This document shows positions 13,055 to 26,193 of a stretch of 64,000 bases of DNA, piece after piece. Each line of letters starts with the position of its first letter. Positions within the stretch are counted from its first letter, which is position 1. Below the pieces are notes generated by a model, which saw nothing but the letters and a program-made list of their open reading frames with translations, did no database searches and was not told the DNA's origin. Position numbers and translations under genes: made by a program. The stretch is from Saussurea involucrata. Lineage: Eukaryota > Streptophyta > Magnoliopsida > Asterales > Asteraceae. Where the stretch lies: contig CM066321.1 in NCBI GenBank assembly GCA_033807775.1, positions 247,120,422 to 247,184,421 of the forward strand, read 5' to 3'.

Positions 13055-13066
13055 ACTCTGATACCA
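13055..13066 (-). other. Primer binding site of element E
   Basis: The minus strand reads TGGTATCAGAGT, an 11 of 12 match to the initiator tRNA-Met site, four bases inside the LTR end. Confidence 0.85.
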
Positions 13067-13070
13067 ATTA

Positions 13071-13250
13071 TGAATCCCAGTTTGATCAGGTAACAATAAA
13101 TCAGTAAGAAATAACACGGACAGTTGATGATTTCAACTGGTCATCCCTCTCGTATTCATGATTCAAGATAGTTACAAAGGTTTGAATGAAAAACTTAACT
13201 ATCTCTCTCTAAACGATTAAGCTCACGATGACTCTCTATCAATTGCTAAT
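13071..13250 (-). repeat. Element E 5' LTR, truncated
   Basis: Matches 5571-5737 and stops abruptly after TTGCTAATGA, where the 3' LTR continues for another ~190 bases. The next bases belong to element A's extra ORF, so this is a deletion junction. Confidence 0.85.
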
Positions 13251-13860
13251 GATCAGGTCTGCTCTAAATCTACCTGCCAGCTCAAGAGAAAAACGCTTTG
13301 TTTCCTTACCTGACGTAAACTCCAAGGAAGGCAAAGCTGAAATCATTGCCTTTCTGGATGCAATGAAGTACAAATGGAACACGGGGAGAGATGACCTCCC
13401 TGAGAAGAAGATCACTACCGTCCTGAAAAGCAAAATGCCAAGCGAGATGAACTTCATCTTTGCACATCTCATCAGCTGCATGACAGCTAAAATGGGGTCA
13501 ACTGACTAGGCCTGAAAGCCCCAGGCTGCTATGGGGTATGCGCTGATGAAAGGGCTCCATGTAGACTGGGCCAAGATACTCTTTGAAGACATGATGGAGA
13601 GGGTCGAAGAACCGAAGCGAGCAGCGAATGTCCCCTATTCATGATTCCTCGATGCTCTCTTCATGCAAGCACTTGGGGATAAATACCCTAAAGAGGGAGA
13701 CCTAAGGTTGTCCCAGGTCGGCCCTAAGGTACTGGACATCAAACCACTCGCCAACGAGGTACGTCTCTCTACTCTCTTACCTCTTCTACGCTCTACTTCT
13801 TTTTCTACTTCTGCGGCTACCACTTTGGCAGCGGTCGTCCCAACCGCTGGCACCTAAGAC
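13251..13860 (+). pseudogene. Element A extra ORF, N-terminal module (fragment)
   Basis: Starts at the deletion junction. It encodes a helical region that lines up in order with the N-terminal module of the extra ORFs of C and D: R-x2-LNLP, then a ~25-residue gap, KY/GY, then LP-x-K, MNFIFAHLISCM, K-G-S and an L-H-x-DWAKILF motif. Broken by a TAG near 13507 and two TGA codons (near 13513 and 13642). A candidate 73-base GT-AG intron lies at 13759-13831. It is split from its remainder (27038 onward) by element C. Function unknown; Sirevirus relatives call such a frame env-like, but no membrane segment is visible. Confidence 0.65.
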
Positions 13861-14558
13861 TGTTAGTCCCAAAGCATCTGATGTAAAAGTATTTAAAATA
13901 GTTCAAGTCAGAAGACCAACAGAGATCAGACAGAAGACCTGGAAGATTCATCAAAGACCGACAGATCCAAACAGAGCTCATTAGAGCTCTGTCGAAGAAT
14001 TCCAGCAAGAGAACAAGTATTTCAACAGAAGATCAACAGAGCTCTTGCAACAGAGCTCTGTGGAGAAAAAGACCTATGTCAGTCTAAGTCTCATAGGAAA
14101 TGAAGTGTCAGACACGTGTCCACAATTTCCACGTATGCCCTAAAGATTGGAGACACACTTTCCACGTGTCATTCAGGGGTACGACAGTACACTGTCTACA
14201 CTTTATCAGGTCTATAAATAGCGAGGTAGTGGAACAACAATTGTAAGCTTTTTGGAAGAATAGTTTTCCACATTTGAAAAATCACGCACTGCAGTATTTC
14301 CATAGCACTACTTCGTACGATACTGTCCTGTGAGATTTCCGAACACTCTCTTGAACATATTCTTGGAGTGATTCATTTTATCAATATACGAGCAGTGTTC
14401 TTTGTTTGATTTCATTATCATTTTACTGTTCTATATTTTGATCTTCACAGTTCAGTTATTGTTTACACAATCACTCACTTTAATGGCTTTGCTTAAAATG
14501 CTTCCGCTGTCTAATTATTTACCATTATCGTGATACAACGTGAATCTGGGAACCTACA
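13861..14558 (+). repeat. Element C 5' LTR
   Basis: TATA box TATAAATAG near 14214. Palindromic CAGAGCTCTG words recur at about 13971, 14038 and 14052. ACGTGTC/CCACGTGTC (ABRE/G-box core) motifs lie at about 14114 and 14163. Confidence 0.95.
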
Positions 14559-14560
14559 AT

Positions 14561-14572
14561 TGGTATCAGAGC
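14561..14572 (+). other. Primer binding site of element C
   Basis: TGGTATCAGAGC, two bases after the LTR end. Confidence 0.95.
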
Positions 14573-14848
14573 TTCTTTGGTTTTCTTAAGCCAAACGATC
14601 CAATCTACCAAGGTTGATTCACTGTTGTTGATTGTGTCTGTGTGTTCTTAAAAGCTTCTCTGTATACTCTGTTTTTTTTACTGCTTTCTAGTCCAGACAA
14701 GTCTTCATAGCTCATATAACTTTGTTTAAAGCTTTCCAGTTTAGCTTAAGATCTTCTCAAAAGTTACTGTTCCATTGGTTACTGTTTGAAACTCTGTTTC
14801 TAGCCGAAAATCATTTTGCTGTAAACTGTACTCTGTTTTTCTTTCAAA

Positions 14849-17800
14849 ATGGCTAACAACGGTATAAATGCTATCTATACTGCTGGCTCTTTAACAAAAC
14901 CTCCTACTCTTCTGAGAGATGAATATCCTCAATGGAAAATCAGGATGGTTAATTTTTTCGATGGTATGGATAAAGACCTCATGCGATCTGTCACGGATTG
15001 ACCATTCCAACCCATGGTTTTTGTTCCTCGTGTACCCGCAACAGGAACTACTGCTGAGATTCCAGCTCATTATGAAGTTAAAACCACAGGTTTTACTGAT
15101 GAGGAAAATCTAAAAATGGAAAATGATCTTAAAGCAGTTAGACTACTGATTATGGCCATTCCAAACGAAATATTTCAAGAACTAGATTCATGTGTTACTG
15201 CTAAGGAAATCTGGGATCAACTTCTTAACCAACTTGAGGGTGGTATCAAGACCCAAAAGAACAGAAGGACCCAATGTATAAATGAATACAATGATTTCAA
15301 GGCACTTCCTGAGGAAACCTTACAGCAAACCTACAACAGATTTAATGTGTTGATCAATAAATGCAAAAAATGTGGGGTTGTTAGGTCGAAGGAAGATAAC
15401 AATGTTCTGTTTTTGAAAAGTTTGAATGATGAATGGTTAAGTCTGTCCATGTCTTTACAAGCTAACCAGGACTTAGATGTATGGTCTTTAACGGATGTGT
15501 ATGGCACTTTGGCCGCACAAGAAAAGGAGGTTGTCAAGCAAAAAGGCAAATCCATCAGTGCTGGTCCAATCGCCTTAGTTTCTGATTCCAAGAAAACCAC
15601 ATCTGAAAAGTCCAACAGAGAAAGTTCAAGTAAAGAGAAAAAGAAAGAAAAACCTGATAAGAAGAAAGGAAAGAAAAGTTTGATTGCAGAAAGTGAAACA
15701 GGTGAAAGCTCATCAGAGGATGATGACATTCAAGCCTTTGCCCAATCTCTTGCTTTAATAACTCAGCAATTTAACAAGAGATTTGGCAATAAGTTCGACA
15801 GAAGAGGCAGATATGAGAGAGAAGGAAGGGAAGACGGAAGAGGATATACAGCACCAGAGCAAAGTTTCAACAGAGTTGCCACAGAAATAGGAAAACCTCC
15901 ACAAAGAAGAGAAAATCCACCAGCACAACAGAAGGCCGATGCTGCCCAGCCCATCAATCAAAATGATGGACGCTGCTTCAGATGCGGCAAACCTGGACAC
16001 TTCTCTGTTAATTGTAGAGGCAAACTGGTAAAAGACCAGGACTACTACAAAAACAAATACAAGTACAACTACAGAGAAATAAGTTATGTTGCTGAAATGG
16101 AAAATTGGGTCTCTGACTCATCTTCTGATGATGAACCAGAACAAGCCAACTTCTGTGGAGTCGCTGTGGATGATGAGAGTTTAGAAGAAACTGTTGACTG
16201 GATGACTGGAGAACCAGAGATAACAAAGGGAACAACAGAAGAAGAAGATCTGGCTCATGCATTTGCTCTTACCACGACAGAATCTGACGACAGAGCGCTG
16301 GAGACCACCAGACCCAGTGCCAAGGTATGCTCATCTGAATCTAAATCTGACTCAGAATTAGAAATGCACGTTTCCATGTTGAATGAGGAATTTCAGCTTC
16401 TAAAACAAAAACTTTCTGAAGAAAAGGAGCTAAGAAAACTAGCTCAGAAGGACCTATCTTTTTACAAGAGAGAGAAGACTCTCTTGGAACAAGAAAAGGA
16501 AGAAATCTTCAAAGAAAAATCTGAGCTAGAAATCTTACAGAAGAAGAAGGAAAGTCTTTTTTCTGAAAAAATCAAATCTTATGAAAATGATTTAAAACAG
16601 AAGTCTGAAAAGTTGAAACAATCTGAAACAGAGAGACTTAACTCTGTTGCTCTAACTGATTATTTTCAAAGAGAAAGGGAAATACTTCATCAATCCCTAC
16701 AGAGAAAAGAAATTCAGATTAAAAAATACCAAGATGCACAAGATGTGCACATCAAGATAAATTCACAGATGGATACGCAAGGTCTTGGTTTCTCTGACCT
16801 TACTCCCTACAACGGAAGGAAGAAGACATCCCTGTCCTACGCCTTTTGTATTGGGAAAATCCAAGAGGACGTGATATCTGGTAATGCTGTTTTCAAAAGA
16901 TCTAAAACGTCAGATGTTTTCTCAAAACCAAGAAATCTCGATTTTAGGAATATTAGCTATGACTCCTTTGATCATGAAAAGGTTTTGAAACCATCCTCTG
17001 AGTTTATTCTTGATCAAGGAAAAGCTAAAATCATAATTCCTAATTCTGTCAAGGACTTTGATACTAAAGAGATTTTCAACTTTAATTCTTTCAAAGGACA
17101 GAAGTCTGCGTCTTCTGAGACAAAGTCCTCTGTTGAAATGCCACAGAGCAAACTTAATCCAGAAGCACCAACTTTCTCTCCTACCTCTGAATCAATAAGA
17201 ACATCTTTTGAAGAAGATTTATTGAAAGTTATTGAAGAAAATGCTATCTCTGATTCTTTAAAACCAAAGTTGAGGAAATCCAGATCTGTTAAAACAAATA
17301 TCCCTGTCATACCCATTGAATCGAATTCCTCCAACAGAGCCACTAGAGACTTTCTAGCCTCTAATTGTGACTCTGACTCCGAGGTAGATGAACAGATCTT
17401 CTGTGGTCAAAAGAACATCTTACACAAGTCAAAGAAACTACCGGTCGGATCTCCGGATCTAAAAGAGGATGTTTCTTTCTTTAAGAAACAGTCAAGATTT
17501 ATACCGGTAACAAGCTTTAACAACAAAGATTTCAAGATTCTTGCTTCTAATGCAGTAGAAGTAGAGAAGAAAGAGAAAAACAAAAGTGTCTTGGTAAACT
17601 CAAATGTTCCTCTTGCTTTCAAACCTGTAAGATTCACACCAGAACAGAAGGGAAAGTGGATAGCTAAGTCTGTTCCAAGTTCCGGTGTAAATCAAGGAAG
17701 AAATTCTTTTCGTTCAAATGAATCCATTTCCAAGAATTTCATGTCAAAAGAGGCTACTTCTAAGAGTAACAATTTCAAAAAGCAAAACCAGGACAGATTG

Positions 17801-18082
17801 TTTTCAAAGGCGTATGATTCAAAAAATTCTCAGAATCAAGCTCAAATCAAACAGTTTTTGAATAAAAACAATGTGCATCAGTCATGCTCCATCAACTGCA
17901 ATTGTATTCAACTGTTATTAAAATTACAAAATCATCTGAATGGTCCTCACTGTGTTCTGAGTCGTTATGTTCAAAAGAAAAATTCCACGACCACTCCGAA
18001 CACACAAAGGAAAACCTCTGTCGCACCACCAAAGCCTAACAAGAAAGGACCCATTATGAAATGGGTACCTAAAAGGAACTAA
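14849..18082 (+). pseudogene. gag: Element C gag (one nonsense codon)
   Basis: One frame of about 1077 codons from ATG 14849, broken only by a TGA at 14999-15001. The N-terminal ~230 residues are the copia UBN2 gag region (YPQWKIRM, KEIWDQL, EETLQQTYNRF). A Lys/Ser linker follows, then a perfect CCHC knuckle CFRCGKPGHFSVNC (15974-16015), an acidic segment, a long heptad coiled coil (about 16350-16740) and Ser/Lys-rich low-complexity sequence. It ends KWVPKRN and TAA (18080-18082). The large size fits Sirevirus gag. ATG is chosen because its MANNG start matches element A's MANPT. Confidence 0.9.
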
Positions 18083-18094
18083 TCTGTCGTGCAG
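18078..18094 (+). promoter_or_regulatory. gag stop with splice-acceptor-like motif (element C)
   Basis: ACTAAT including the TAA stop, then CTGTCG and TGCAG. The pyrimidine tract is weaker than in A, D and E. Pol follows in the same frame as gag here, so readthrough is an alternative to splicing. Confidence 0.5.
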
Positions 18095-21000
18095 AAACCT
18101 CATGTGCAGATCTGGTACTTGGACTCAGGATGCTCCAGGCACATGACGGGTAATAAGGAGCTGCTAACTTCTTTCAAAAACAAGATGGGAAGTGCGGTAA
18201 CCTTCGGAGGAGATAATGGCGGACAGATTAAAGGTTATGGTACATTAGTAAATGGTGGTGTTTCAGTCTCTGAAGTTGCTTATGTTGAAGGATTAAATCA
18301 TAATCTTCTCAGTATAAGTCAACTCTGTGATCACGGTTTCGATGTCAATTTTAGGAAGAAGTACTGTTCCTTACTACTTTCCGAGTCTGGTCAAGAACTC
18401 TTAAGAGCTGACAGAAAAGGCAATCTTTACAAAATGAATTTCGAACCAAACCAAAACACTACAACAGAAAGACTCTGTTTAGTGTCTTTGAATAATGAAG
18501 ATGCCTGGCTCTGGCACAAAAGATTTGCTCATTTAAACTTTCGAAATCTTGACAGACTTGTGAAACTGAAGTTGGTAAAATGACTTCCTTCCCTGAAATT
18601 TGACAAAGACCATCTCTGTTCTGCTTGTGAACTTGGAAAGATGAAAAGATCTTCACACAAAACAAAGAGTGATCATAGTTGTCCCAGACCCTTGAATATG
18701 CTTCATGTGGATCTCTGCGGTCCAATCTCTGTGCAAAGTTTGTCGGGCAATAAGTATATCCTTGTATTAATTGATGAATATTCTAGATATACCTGGATCG
18801 AGTTCATCAGATTAAAATCTGATGTCCCATAAATTCTGATAAGTTTGTTAAGAAGGATACAGGTTCTGTTAGACTTAAAGATACAAAAGCTAAGAAGTGA
18901 TAACGGGACAGAATTCAAGAATGAAAGAATCAATGCATACCTAACAGAGGAAGGTATCTCCCAAAACTTCTCAGCTGCCAGAACCCCACAACAGAATGGA
19001 GTTGTGGAAAGAAAGAACATAAGTCTGGTGGAAGCCGCCAGAACCATGTTGGCTGGCTCGGTCCTTCCAATGAACTTCTGGGCAGAAGCAGTCTCAACAG
19101 CCAGTTTTATCCAAAACAGAGCTGTAATTGTAAAAAGATTCAAGAAGACTCCTTATGAACTCATTAACAACAGAAGACCAAATGTGAAATTCTTTCATGT
19201 CTTCGGTTGCAAGTGCTATATACTGAATGACAGAGAACATCTGGGAAAGTTTGACAAAAAGGTAGATGAAGGAATCTTTATTGGTTACTCATTAACCTCT
19301 AAAGCTTACAGAGTCTACAACACCAGATGTCGGGTCATTCAAGAAAGTGTAAATGTGTCCTTTGATGAAAGCATATCAAGCTCCTCTGATCAAAACTCAA
19401 CAGACGGGACACAGACAGAACAAAAGAAGATAAATTCTTCTAGATCAAGGGAAGAAGACATCAATCTCATGTTCAATGATTTCTTCGATGATGATTCCTA
19501 TGATAACATCAACAGAGGAGATCAAGCTCAAAACTCAACAGATCAAAATCTGACAGGTACATCTCTCACTGGTCCCTCTAATACTTCACCATCTACTTCT
19601 CTGTCTACAGGAGTAATTCAGAGAAATGAGGAACCACACCAGAATGAAAGAGAACCTGAACAAGAGCCTTCATCACCTCTGATGACAAACGTTGGAAGAA
19701 ATTCATTGTTTGAAAGTTTACCATCACAGAGTCCTGTTAATATCTCACAGAGCAATGAGGACACTCTCCAAAGTGTGCCACAGAGCCCTGGTCCAAACTT
19801 ACAGAACTCTGATGCCGAAGTTCGTCCTTTCCCATCAGAAGCACAAACGCCACCCGTTGTTCATGCTCCCATGACACGATGGACAAAGAATCATCCTTAT
19901 CATCTTATCATTGGTGCTGCTGAAGATGGCATAAAGACAAGATCGGCCACAATCAATGAAGCCTTCTTTGTAAATTTCTTAAGTATGATTGAGCCGAAAA
20001 AGATTTCTGAAGCCCTAGACGACCCAAACTGGATCGAAGCCATGCAAGAAGAGCTTCTGGAATTCGAGAGAAATAAAGTTTGGTCCTTGGTTCCACTCCC
20101 AAAAGGCAAAGCGGCCATTGGAACCAAGTGGGTGTTTAGAAACAAGAAGGATGAAGATGGGATTATCATCAGAAACAAAGCCCGTCTGGTTGCAAAAGGA
20201 TACATACATGAAGAAGGAATTGACTATGACGAAACTTTTGCTCCTGTGGCTAGGCTAGAAGCAATCAGAATCTTCCTAGCCTATGCTGCTCATAAGGGTT
20301 TCAAGGTCTACCAAATGGATGTCAAGTCTGCATTTCTGAATGGCAAACTACAAGAAGAAGTTTATGTCCAGCAGCCACCTGGTTTTGAATGCTCAGAGTT
20401 TCCAGACCACGTTTACAAGCTAGACAAAGCTCTCTACTGTCTTAAGCAAGCTCCCAGAGCCTGGTATGAAACTCTGTCCAAATTTCTTTTGGTCAATCAC
20501 TTCGAGAAAGGTACCGTCGATAAAACTCTATTCTTCAGGAGATATGAAAATGATATACTTCTGGTACAAATATATGTTGACGACATTATCTTTGGGTCTA
20601 CACGGCAAGAGTACTGTGATAAGTTTGAAACCTTAATGAAAAGTGAATTCAAAATGAGCATGATGGGAGAACTCTCTTTCTTCCTAGGTTTACAAGTCAA
20701 ACAATCTGACAGAGGGACTTTCATAAGTCAGTCCAAATACATCTCTGACATGTTGAAAAAATATAAGCTCAATGATTCAAAACCAATGAAAACTCCTATT
20801 GCCACTGGAGTTAAACTTGACTCTGATCCTAATGGTGAACCAACAGATGTCAAGCACTACAGAGGCATGATAGGGTCACTTTTGTACTTAACCGCCAGTA
20901 GACCTGATATAATGTTTGCAACCTGTCTCTGTGCCAGATTTCAGGCAAATCCTACCGAGACTCATTTAACAGCTGTCAAACGTATCTTTAAATATCTGAA

Positions 21001-21520
21001 AGGGACTCAATTTTTGGGTCTCTGGTATCCTCTTAACTCTGGTTTCGAGCTTGTAGCATATACAGACTCAGACTATGGAGGATGCAAGAACGACAGAAAG
21101 AGTACCTCTGGTAGCTGCCAATTGCTTGGAGAAAAGTTGGTGAGTTGGACATCCAAGAAACAGAACTGTGTTTCAACCTCTACAGCAGAAGCGGAATATG
21201 TTGCTGCTGCTAGTTGTTGTTCCCAAGTAATTTGGATGAAGACACAACTAAGAGATTATGGCCTGGAGTATGGTAAAATTCCAATTATATGCTACTCCAA
21301 GAGTGCCATTGCCATAACAGCCAACCCAGTTCAACACTCGAAGACCAAGCACATCGACATAAGGTATCACTTTATAAAAGATCATGTTGAAAAAGGGACT
21401 ATTGAGATGTACTTCGTCTCAACTGACTTCCAGCTTGCTGACTTATTCACTAAAGCCCTTGATGAAAGAAGGTTTAACTTCTTGATCAGCAAACTGGGTA
21501 TGCTGAACTTGTCCTCCTAA
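18089..21520 (+). pseudogene. pol: Element C pol (PR-INT-RT-RNH, two nonsense codons)
   Basis: One frame with stops at 18581 (TGA) and 18830 (TAA). Protease DSGCSRHMTG is intact. Integrase keeps the HHCC region (WHKRFAHLNF, CSACELGK) and the Asp-Asp-Glu residues (LHVDLCGP, RSDNGTEF, QQNGVVERKN). RT has KARLVAKGY, the YVDD box (IYVDDIIFGST) and LNGKLQEEVYV, though the LYGLKQAP motif reads LYCLKQAP. RNase H has AYTDSDYGG and STAEAEYVAA, but the Asp of the C-D-S-x-SAI motif is Tyr (CYSKSAI). The downstream end LADLFTKALD is normal for copia. Integrase before RT identifies Ty1/copia. Confidence 0.95.
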
Positions 21521-22111
21521 CTCTGTTCAAAATTCAACAGAGCCTCTGATGGTCCTACCAGAGCTCTGTCAAAAGGTTGGGTAGGATAATACAACAGAGC
21601 TTCTGTTGTTCTCCAGAACTCTGTCAAAGCATACTTTTTCAACAAGTCCGTTCTTTGATTTCAAAAAAAAAAAAAAAGGGAGAGGAGGATCATTTGTCGA
21701 GGGGGAGTTTATAAAGGGAAAATGCATGGTTTTAGGGGGAGCAAGTCAATAATCAAATTTACAAAACCAAATTGACTTTGCTTTTTGAGCTTAAAGCTAA
21801 ATCTTTTGGAGAACAAGTCAGAACTCTGACATCTCATTAGAGCCTCTGTTGTTTCTCATCAGAACTCTGTTTGATCATGTAAAGTTCTGACCATCTCACA
21901 TCAGAACAAGTTCTGGTAAAGGTAACGGTAAAATGGAGGCCACGCAACAGAAGCAACTTAACACAGCTCCATCAGAGCTCTGATAGCTTGTTCTGCCACG
22001 TCATCAGAAAACACGTCATCAGAGTGCGGGTCATTTCTAAACGTCAACCACTTGTAACCCACACATCTCTAACCGCGATGGTTTACTTGAACAAAAGTGG
22101 TCAGAACAAAT
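21521..22111 (+). other. Element C spacer between pol and extra ORF
   Basis: Noncoding. Rich in CAGAGCTCTG-like palindromes and half-sites (ACAGAGCC, CAGAACTCTG), an A-run at 21662, and two polypurine-like tracts (GAGGGGGAG near 21699 and TAGGGGGAG near 21736). CACGTCATCAG is repeated near 21997 and 22012. Confidence 0.7.
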
Positions 22112-22344
22112 CCACGTGGCAATCTCTGATTGATAGACAAACCGCTAGCTGTTCCCACGTTCTCACTGTAGCAACCGTTCCACTGATCAACTCTCGAGTA
22201 CCTACAGTACCTATGACCGTGATCCAGCCACACATTTTCCATATAAATACCCATTTCCTTTAAACCTTTCCATTTCTTACGCTTTCTAAGTTCTCCAAAA
22301 CCCTGTTCACCTTTCCTCCTCATTCTAACCTTCAAAAACCCTAA
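22112..22344 (+). promoter_or_regulatory. Promoter-like block before element C extra ORF
   Basis: Perfect G-box palindrome CCACGTGG (22112-22119), TATA box TATAAATA (22242-22249), then a CT-rich leader with a telo-box AAACCCTAA (22336-22344) ten bases before the ATG. This is the usual layout of a plant polymerase II core promoter and 5' UTR. Functional use is inferred. Confidence 0.5.
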
Positions 22345-22353
22345 CCTGCAACA

Positions 22354-25300
22354 ATGGCAAATCCTCAACACTCAGAAGATTCAAGCCGTATTGGTCCCGT
22401 CGACCAAATCGTTATTCTCCCATACGAGTTTGCTGAAAGCAACCATCGTTTAGATCCAAACCCTGCTCTCTATCTACCCACATACCACATATTTCTGGAG
22501 TTCTTCAGAAACTCAGAAATCTTCAAAGCCCTAACAGACTTCGACGACAACATTCCTGAGCTCTACATCAAGCAATGGTGGACTACTTGCCAACATGTAG
22601 AAGAGCTAAACGGAATCATCGGCAACGTGGATTCTGGACGAGATGGAGGTTCAGGAACGATCAGAATCAGAGCAACTACCCTGCGGAGAATCCTCGGAAT
22701 GAAGAGCAAGCGACAGCTCGACATAGAAGCTTTCGAGAAGCCACCCAACACAATTGTTCTTCTGGAGTTTGTACGATTTCTAGGCTACAACAAGGACATC
22801 ACTCGCATCGGAGCATTCAAAAGACAGAATCTACCACCAGTGTGGAATTTCATGTTCTCCACACTGAACCGAACCCTCACAGGTAAAACTGGTAGTCAAG
22901 ATCAAGCCAGCATAGAAATCCTACAGATAATGTATGGATTGTTCTTTCAAAGAAACCTTGACTATGCCAGTATTCTCTACACCGACCTTCTCACTGCTGT
23001 CAATCTCAAAACCTCTGCCATCGCCAAAGGAGGAGAAGTTGGGCAACACAAGTTTCTGAAAAACATCAAGTTCCCAAGGTTTATCGGGTTGGTGATCAGA
23101 AGAGCATTTCAGAGTCTGGAACTGACTCAACAAGGCAATACGTTCAAGAACTGGGTCATGACCAGATTCAATCCAACCACCTCAGGAGAATATCCCCTCA
23201 TTCGACGCGTTCCAGGTACAATGCTCGCTCTGATAAGCCCAGATCCTATTTCTATCCAAAACTATAGACATGCTGCTCAACCTCAAGAACCTGAGGTGAG
23301 AACCCCAGCATACCTAGGCTCTGAGCCATCTGAGGAGAGTTCGAGTGAGGAAATAGAAGTGGAAGAAGGAAATAGACCAGAGGTAAGAGTACCCGAAGTG
23401 GGGTCTTCCTCTAGAGTGATGGAGGAGGAAGTAGAGAACAGAGCATCCACTATGGAGGCTGTTCATGAGGAAGTACGGGAGTCACCAGAGGTAGAAGTTC
23501 TTTCCTCTGATACTGGTGAGAAAGAGGATAACAGAGAGAAACCCGAGTGTTCTACAGCCCTAGGTACCGAGGAAAATGTGAGGTTAGAAAAAGATGTCCA
23601 AGATGACACATCTGAGGGAAATCCTAGCCAACATCCCAGTGCTTCCACACATGCTATCCCTGGTGATCAAGACCAGAGGGATATTGAAACAGAGGTGCAC
23701 ACCTCGAACCCTAACCAGCAAGAACCTCCAGAAGCAACTCTTCATGCTTCTGGTATGCACGAAACTGGGGAATCCATATTCGGTAATGATGACATTTTGC
23801 CCCACGACATCGATAGGTCACCTCCACACGATGATGCCTCTGTGGCTCATTTAGACTCGTCCCAAAATAGACCTGAGATCTTTGTAATCTCACGTAGCAT
23901 CTGTCCAACTCAGGGACAATGGGAGACCATAGTCGAACGAGGGCAAACTTTGCTTGATCCAAATGCCCCTCATCACATCAGATTTCCTTCTTCAGAACCT
24001 GAGCTGGAAAAGGAAACTCTGATCAGAACACCTGTAGATACTTCTCCTCAAAGAGAACATCAAGGATCGGGTGGAAGTCCTGCAAGAGCCAACTCAAAAA
24101 CAACTCTTGAAGCAGGCACCTCTGAACTCGAGGTTAACTTGGAAACATGTGTTGGTACCAAGGATATCCCCGTTGACACTATCACACGGGCAGAGTTCAC
24201 AAGCTTCTGTGACAGTATCAACAACTCCTTGAATGAGTATAAACTTATCAACGATCAAAAGGAGGAGCTGATCCGCAAGGAGAATGCTTCTCTCCAGGAA
24301 AAGGTTCAGACATTAACGATAGAAGTAGCCGCTCTGAAGACGCTCTTAGCAGAAAATCATACGGCTCAGATGAACAGAACCCTGCCAACCTTCTCTATCA
24401 GACTCCAACATCAGAACCTTGACAGAGCTGATCAACAACTCTGTTAAGACCGCCATCACAGAAGCCACGACTTCTTCTGCCGCACCTATCCAGCTCTCTG
24501 GCCCCAGACCCAATGACTTACCAATGACTGTCGGTCAGATGGGTGAGTTCAGCAGAAAAGTTCTAAGCAAAATGATGTCAATCTCCTCAAAATTCGTGAT
24601 GAAGGCCAAATCAACAGAACAGCATGTGCAAGCCTCACTCGATACACACAAGGTCAACTTCAAATCTCAAGTGGAAGAAATCAGAGGTGCAGCAACAGAG
24701 GTAGAAGAGGTAATGCGAAAAGCAGCTTCAAACTTCATTGATATTATCTTACAGACCTCTACATCAAAACGACATGCTGAAGAAGCACCTGCAGAAGAAC
24801 CTTCGAGCAAAAGGCATAAGGCTAACCCAAAGTTTGTTGTTCCGCCCTCACCAAAATCTCAAATTGAATCCTCTGACGATGATGATGACTTTGAGGATGC
24901 TACAGAAGATCAGTCAGACAATCAGATGGGTGAGTCCTCAGAACAACAAAAGGGGAGAAGGAGAAGGAGAAAGAGGAGAAAGAGAAGGATAAAGAGAAAG
25001 AGAAGGAAAAAGAGAAGGAAAAGGAACCTGCAACAGAGGATGAGGGATCTGCTAAGGGAAAAGGAAATGTAGCTGAGGCTGAGGCAACTATAGTAGGAGA
25101 CCAAGGGAATACTTCTGAAGACTTACCAGAGGTGACTATGGTGGTTTTTGATTACATGTTCAAAGACAGAATCATCAAGCCAACAGAATCCTCTCAACAA
25201 CCACCTGAGGTCATTATCCTGGACACCCCTCCTACTTCACCTAGAACAGAACCAGAGAGAACCAACCCATTCTCTGCTGAAGAAACACTAAACCAAGCCC

Positions 25301-26193
25301 AACCTCAAGAATCTGCCCACATTGACATACTCATGGCAGACACTCATGAAGACCCAAATCCCATGTCAACAGAACAGAACCCCGAATCCTCAACTCAACA
25401 TTCTGGCAAACCTCCACTAGAAGAAATCTTTGCCTATCTTTATGGTGATCATGACACCATCCCCACAAATGCTGTGCCCATCAACCCACACTTGAGTCCC
25501 TGCAGGATAAATACGATCTCTGACGTTAGACGGAAGTTCATCGAAACCAAGTCCGGATTGAACAGAAATATAAACTCAGACTTTGGAATCCGCAGAATCG
25601 TAGACATCAAGCAGAAGACCTTTCGGCACAACAGAGTACAAATGAGCTATCATGAGTTCATAGTTGAATCAAATGACAACAGGGTTGAGCACTTCAATGA
25701 TAACGACTTGGTACTTCTGAACCCTTATGATCTGATTCAACTACATGCCTACTGTTACAACTTTAGTGACAGATACAAAGAGGCAAGAACAGCACTTCCT
25801 GAGGTACGCTTCGCAATACAAGAGCACATAAATCTAAGAATTCAGATTGACTTTCAGCTAGGCATAGAATTCGAAGTAGAAGAACTAGCGATTGCTCCAC
25901 CAAATGAGAGTCTTCAAGGCTATGAGCACTACAGAACCGGAACCGTAGTTGGAGATCCTCCAGTGTTCATCTGCCGACAGAGAAAAATCAAGAAGGCCCT
26001 CAGAGCTGCTGAAACCCACAAGTACTCAACAGAGTCGCTGGAATACCTCAGAGATATCATTCAAAATCTCCCAAGAGAAAAATGTCCGGAAGAGCAACAG
26101 AGAAACTTCATCACCCAGATCTATCTTATGATCAACTTCCGAGAACTCATCAGAAGATTTGACAGAATTTTAAGGGGAGATAATTTTGCTTAA
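22354..26193 (+). pseudogene. Element C extra (env-like position) ORF, two frame changes
   Basis: About 1280 codons from ATG 22354. N-terminal module (~320 residues): PTYHIFLEFF, PELYIKQWW, LRRILGM, FLGYNKD, RQNLPPVWNFMF, GKTGSQDQAS, ASILYTDLL. Then an acidic Glu/Ser-rich region, a coiled coil (about 24190-24380), a Lys/Glu run and a C-terminal module (25480-26190: MSYHEFIVES ... NPYDLIQL ... VFICRQRKIKKALR). The frame changes 1 to 2 near 24420 and 2 back to 1 near 24955, the second at a G run. No signal peptide or membrane helix is seen, so a true envelope is unlikely. Homologous in order to 58320-62998 and 13251/27038 onward. Function unknown. Confidence 0.75.

Noticed and set aside
22354..26193. 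Envelope glycoprotein
   Set aside because: No signal peptide, membrane helix or Cys pattern; sequence is acidic, coiled coil and Lys/Glu-rich.
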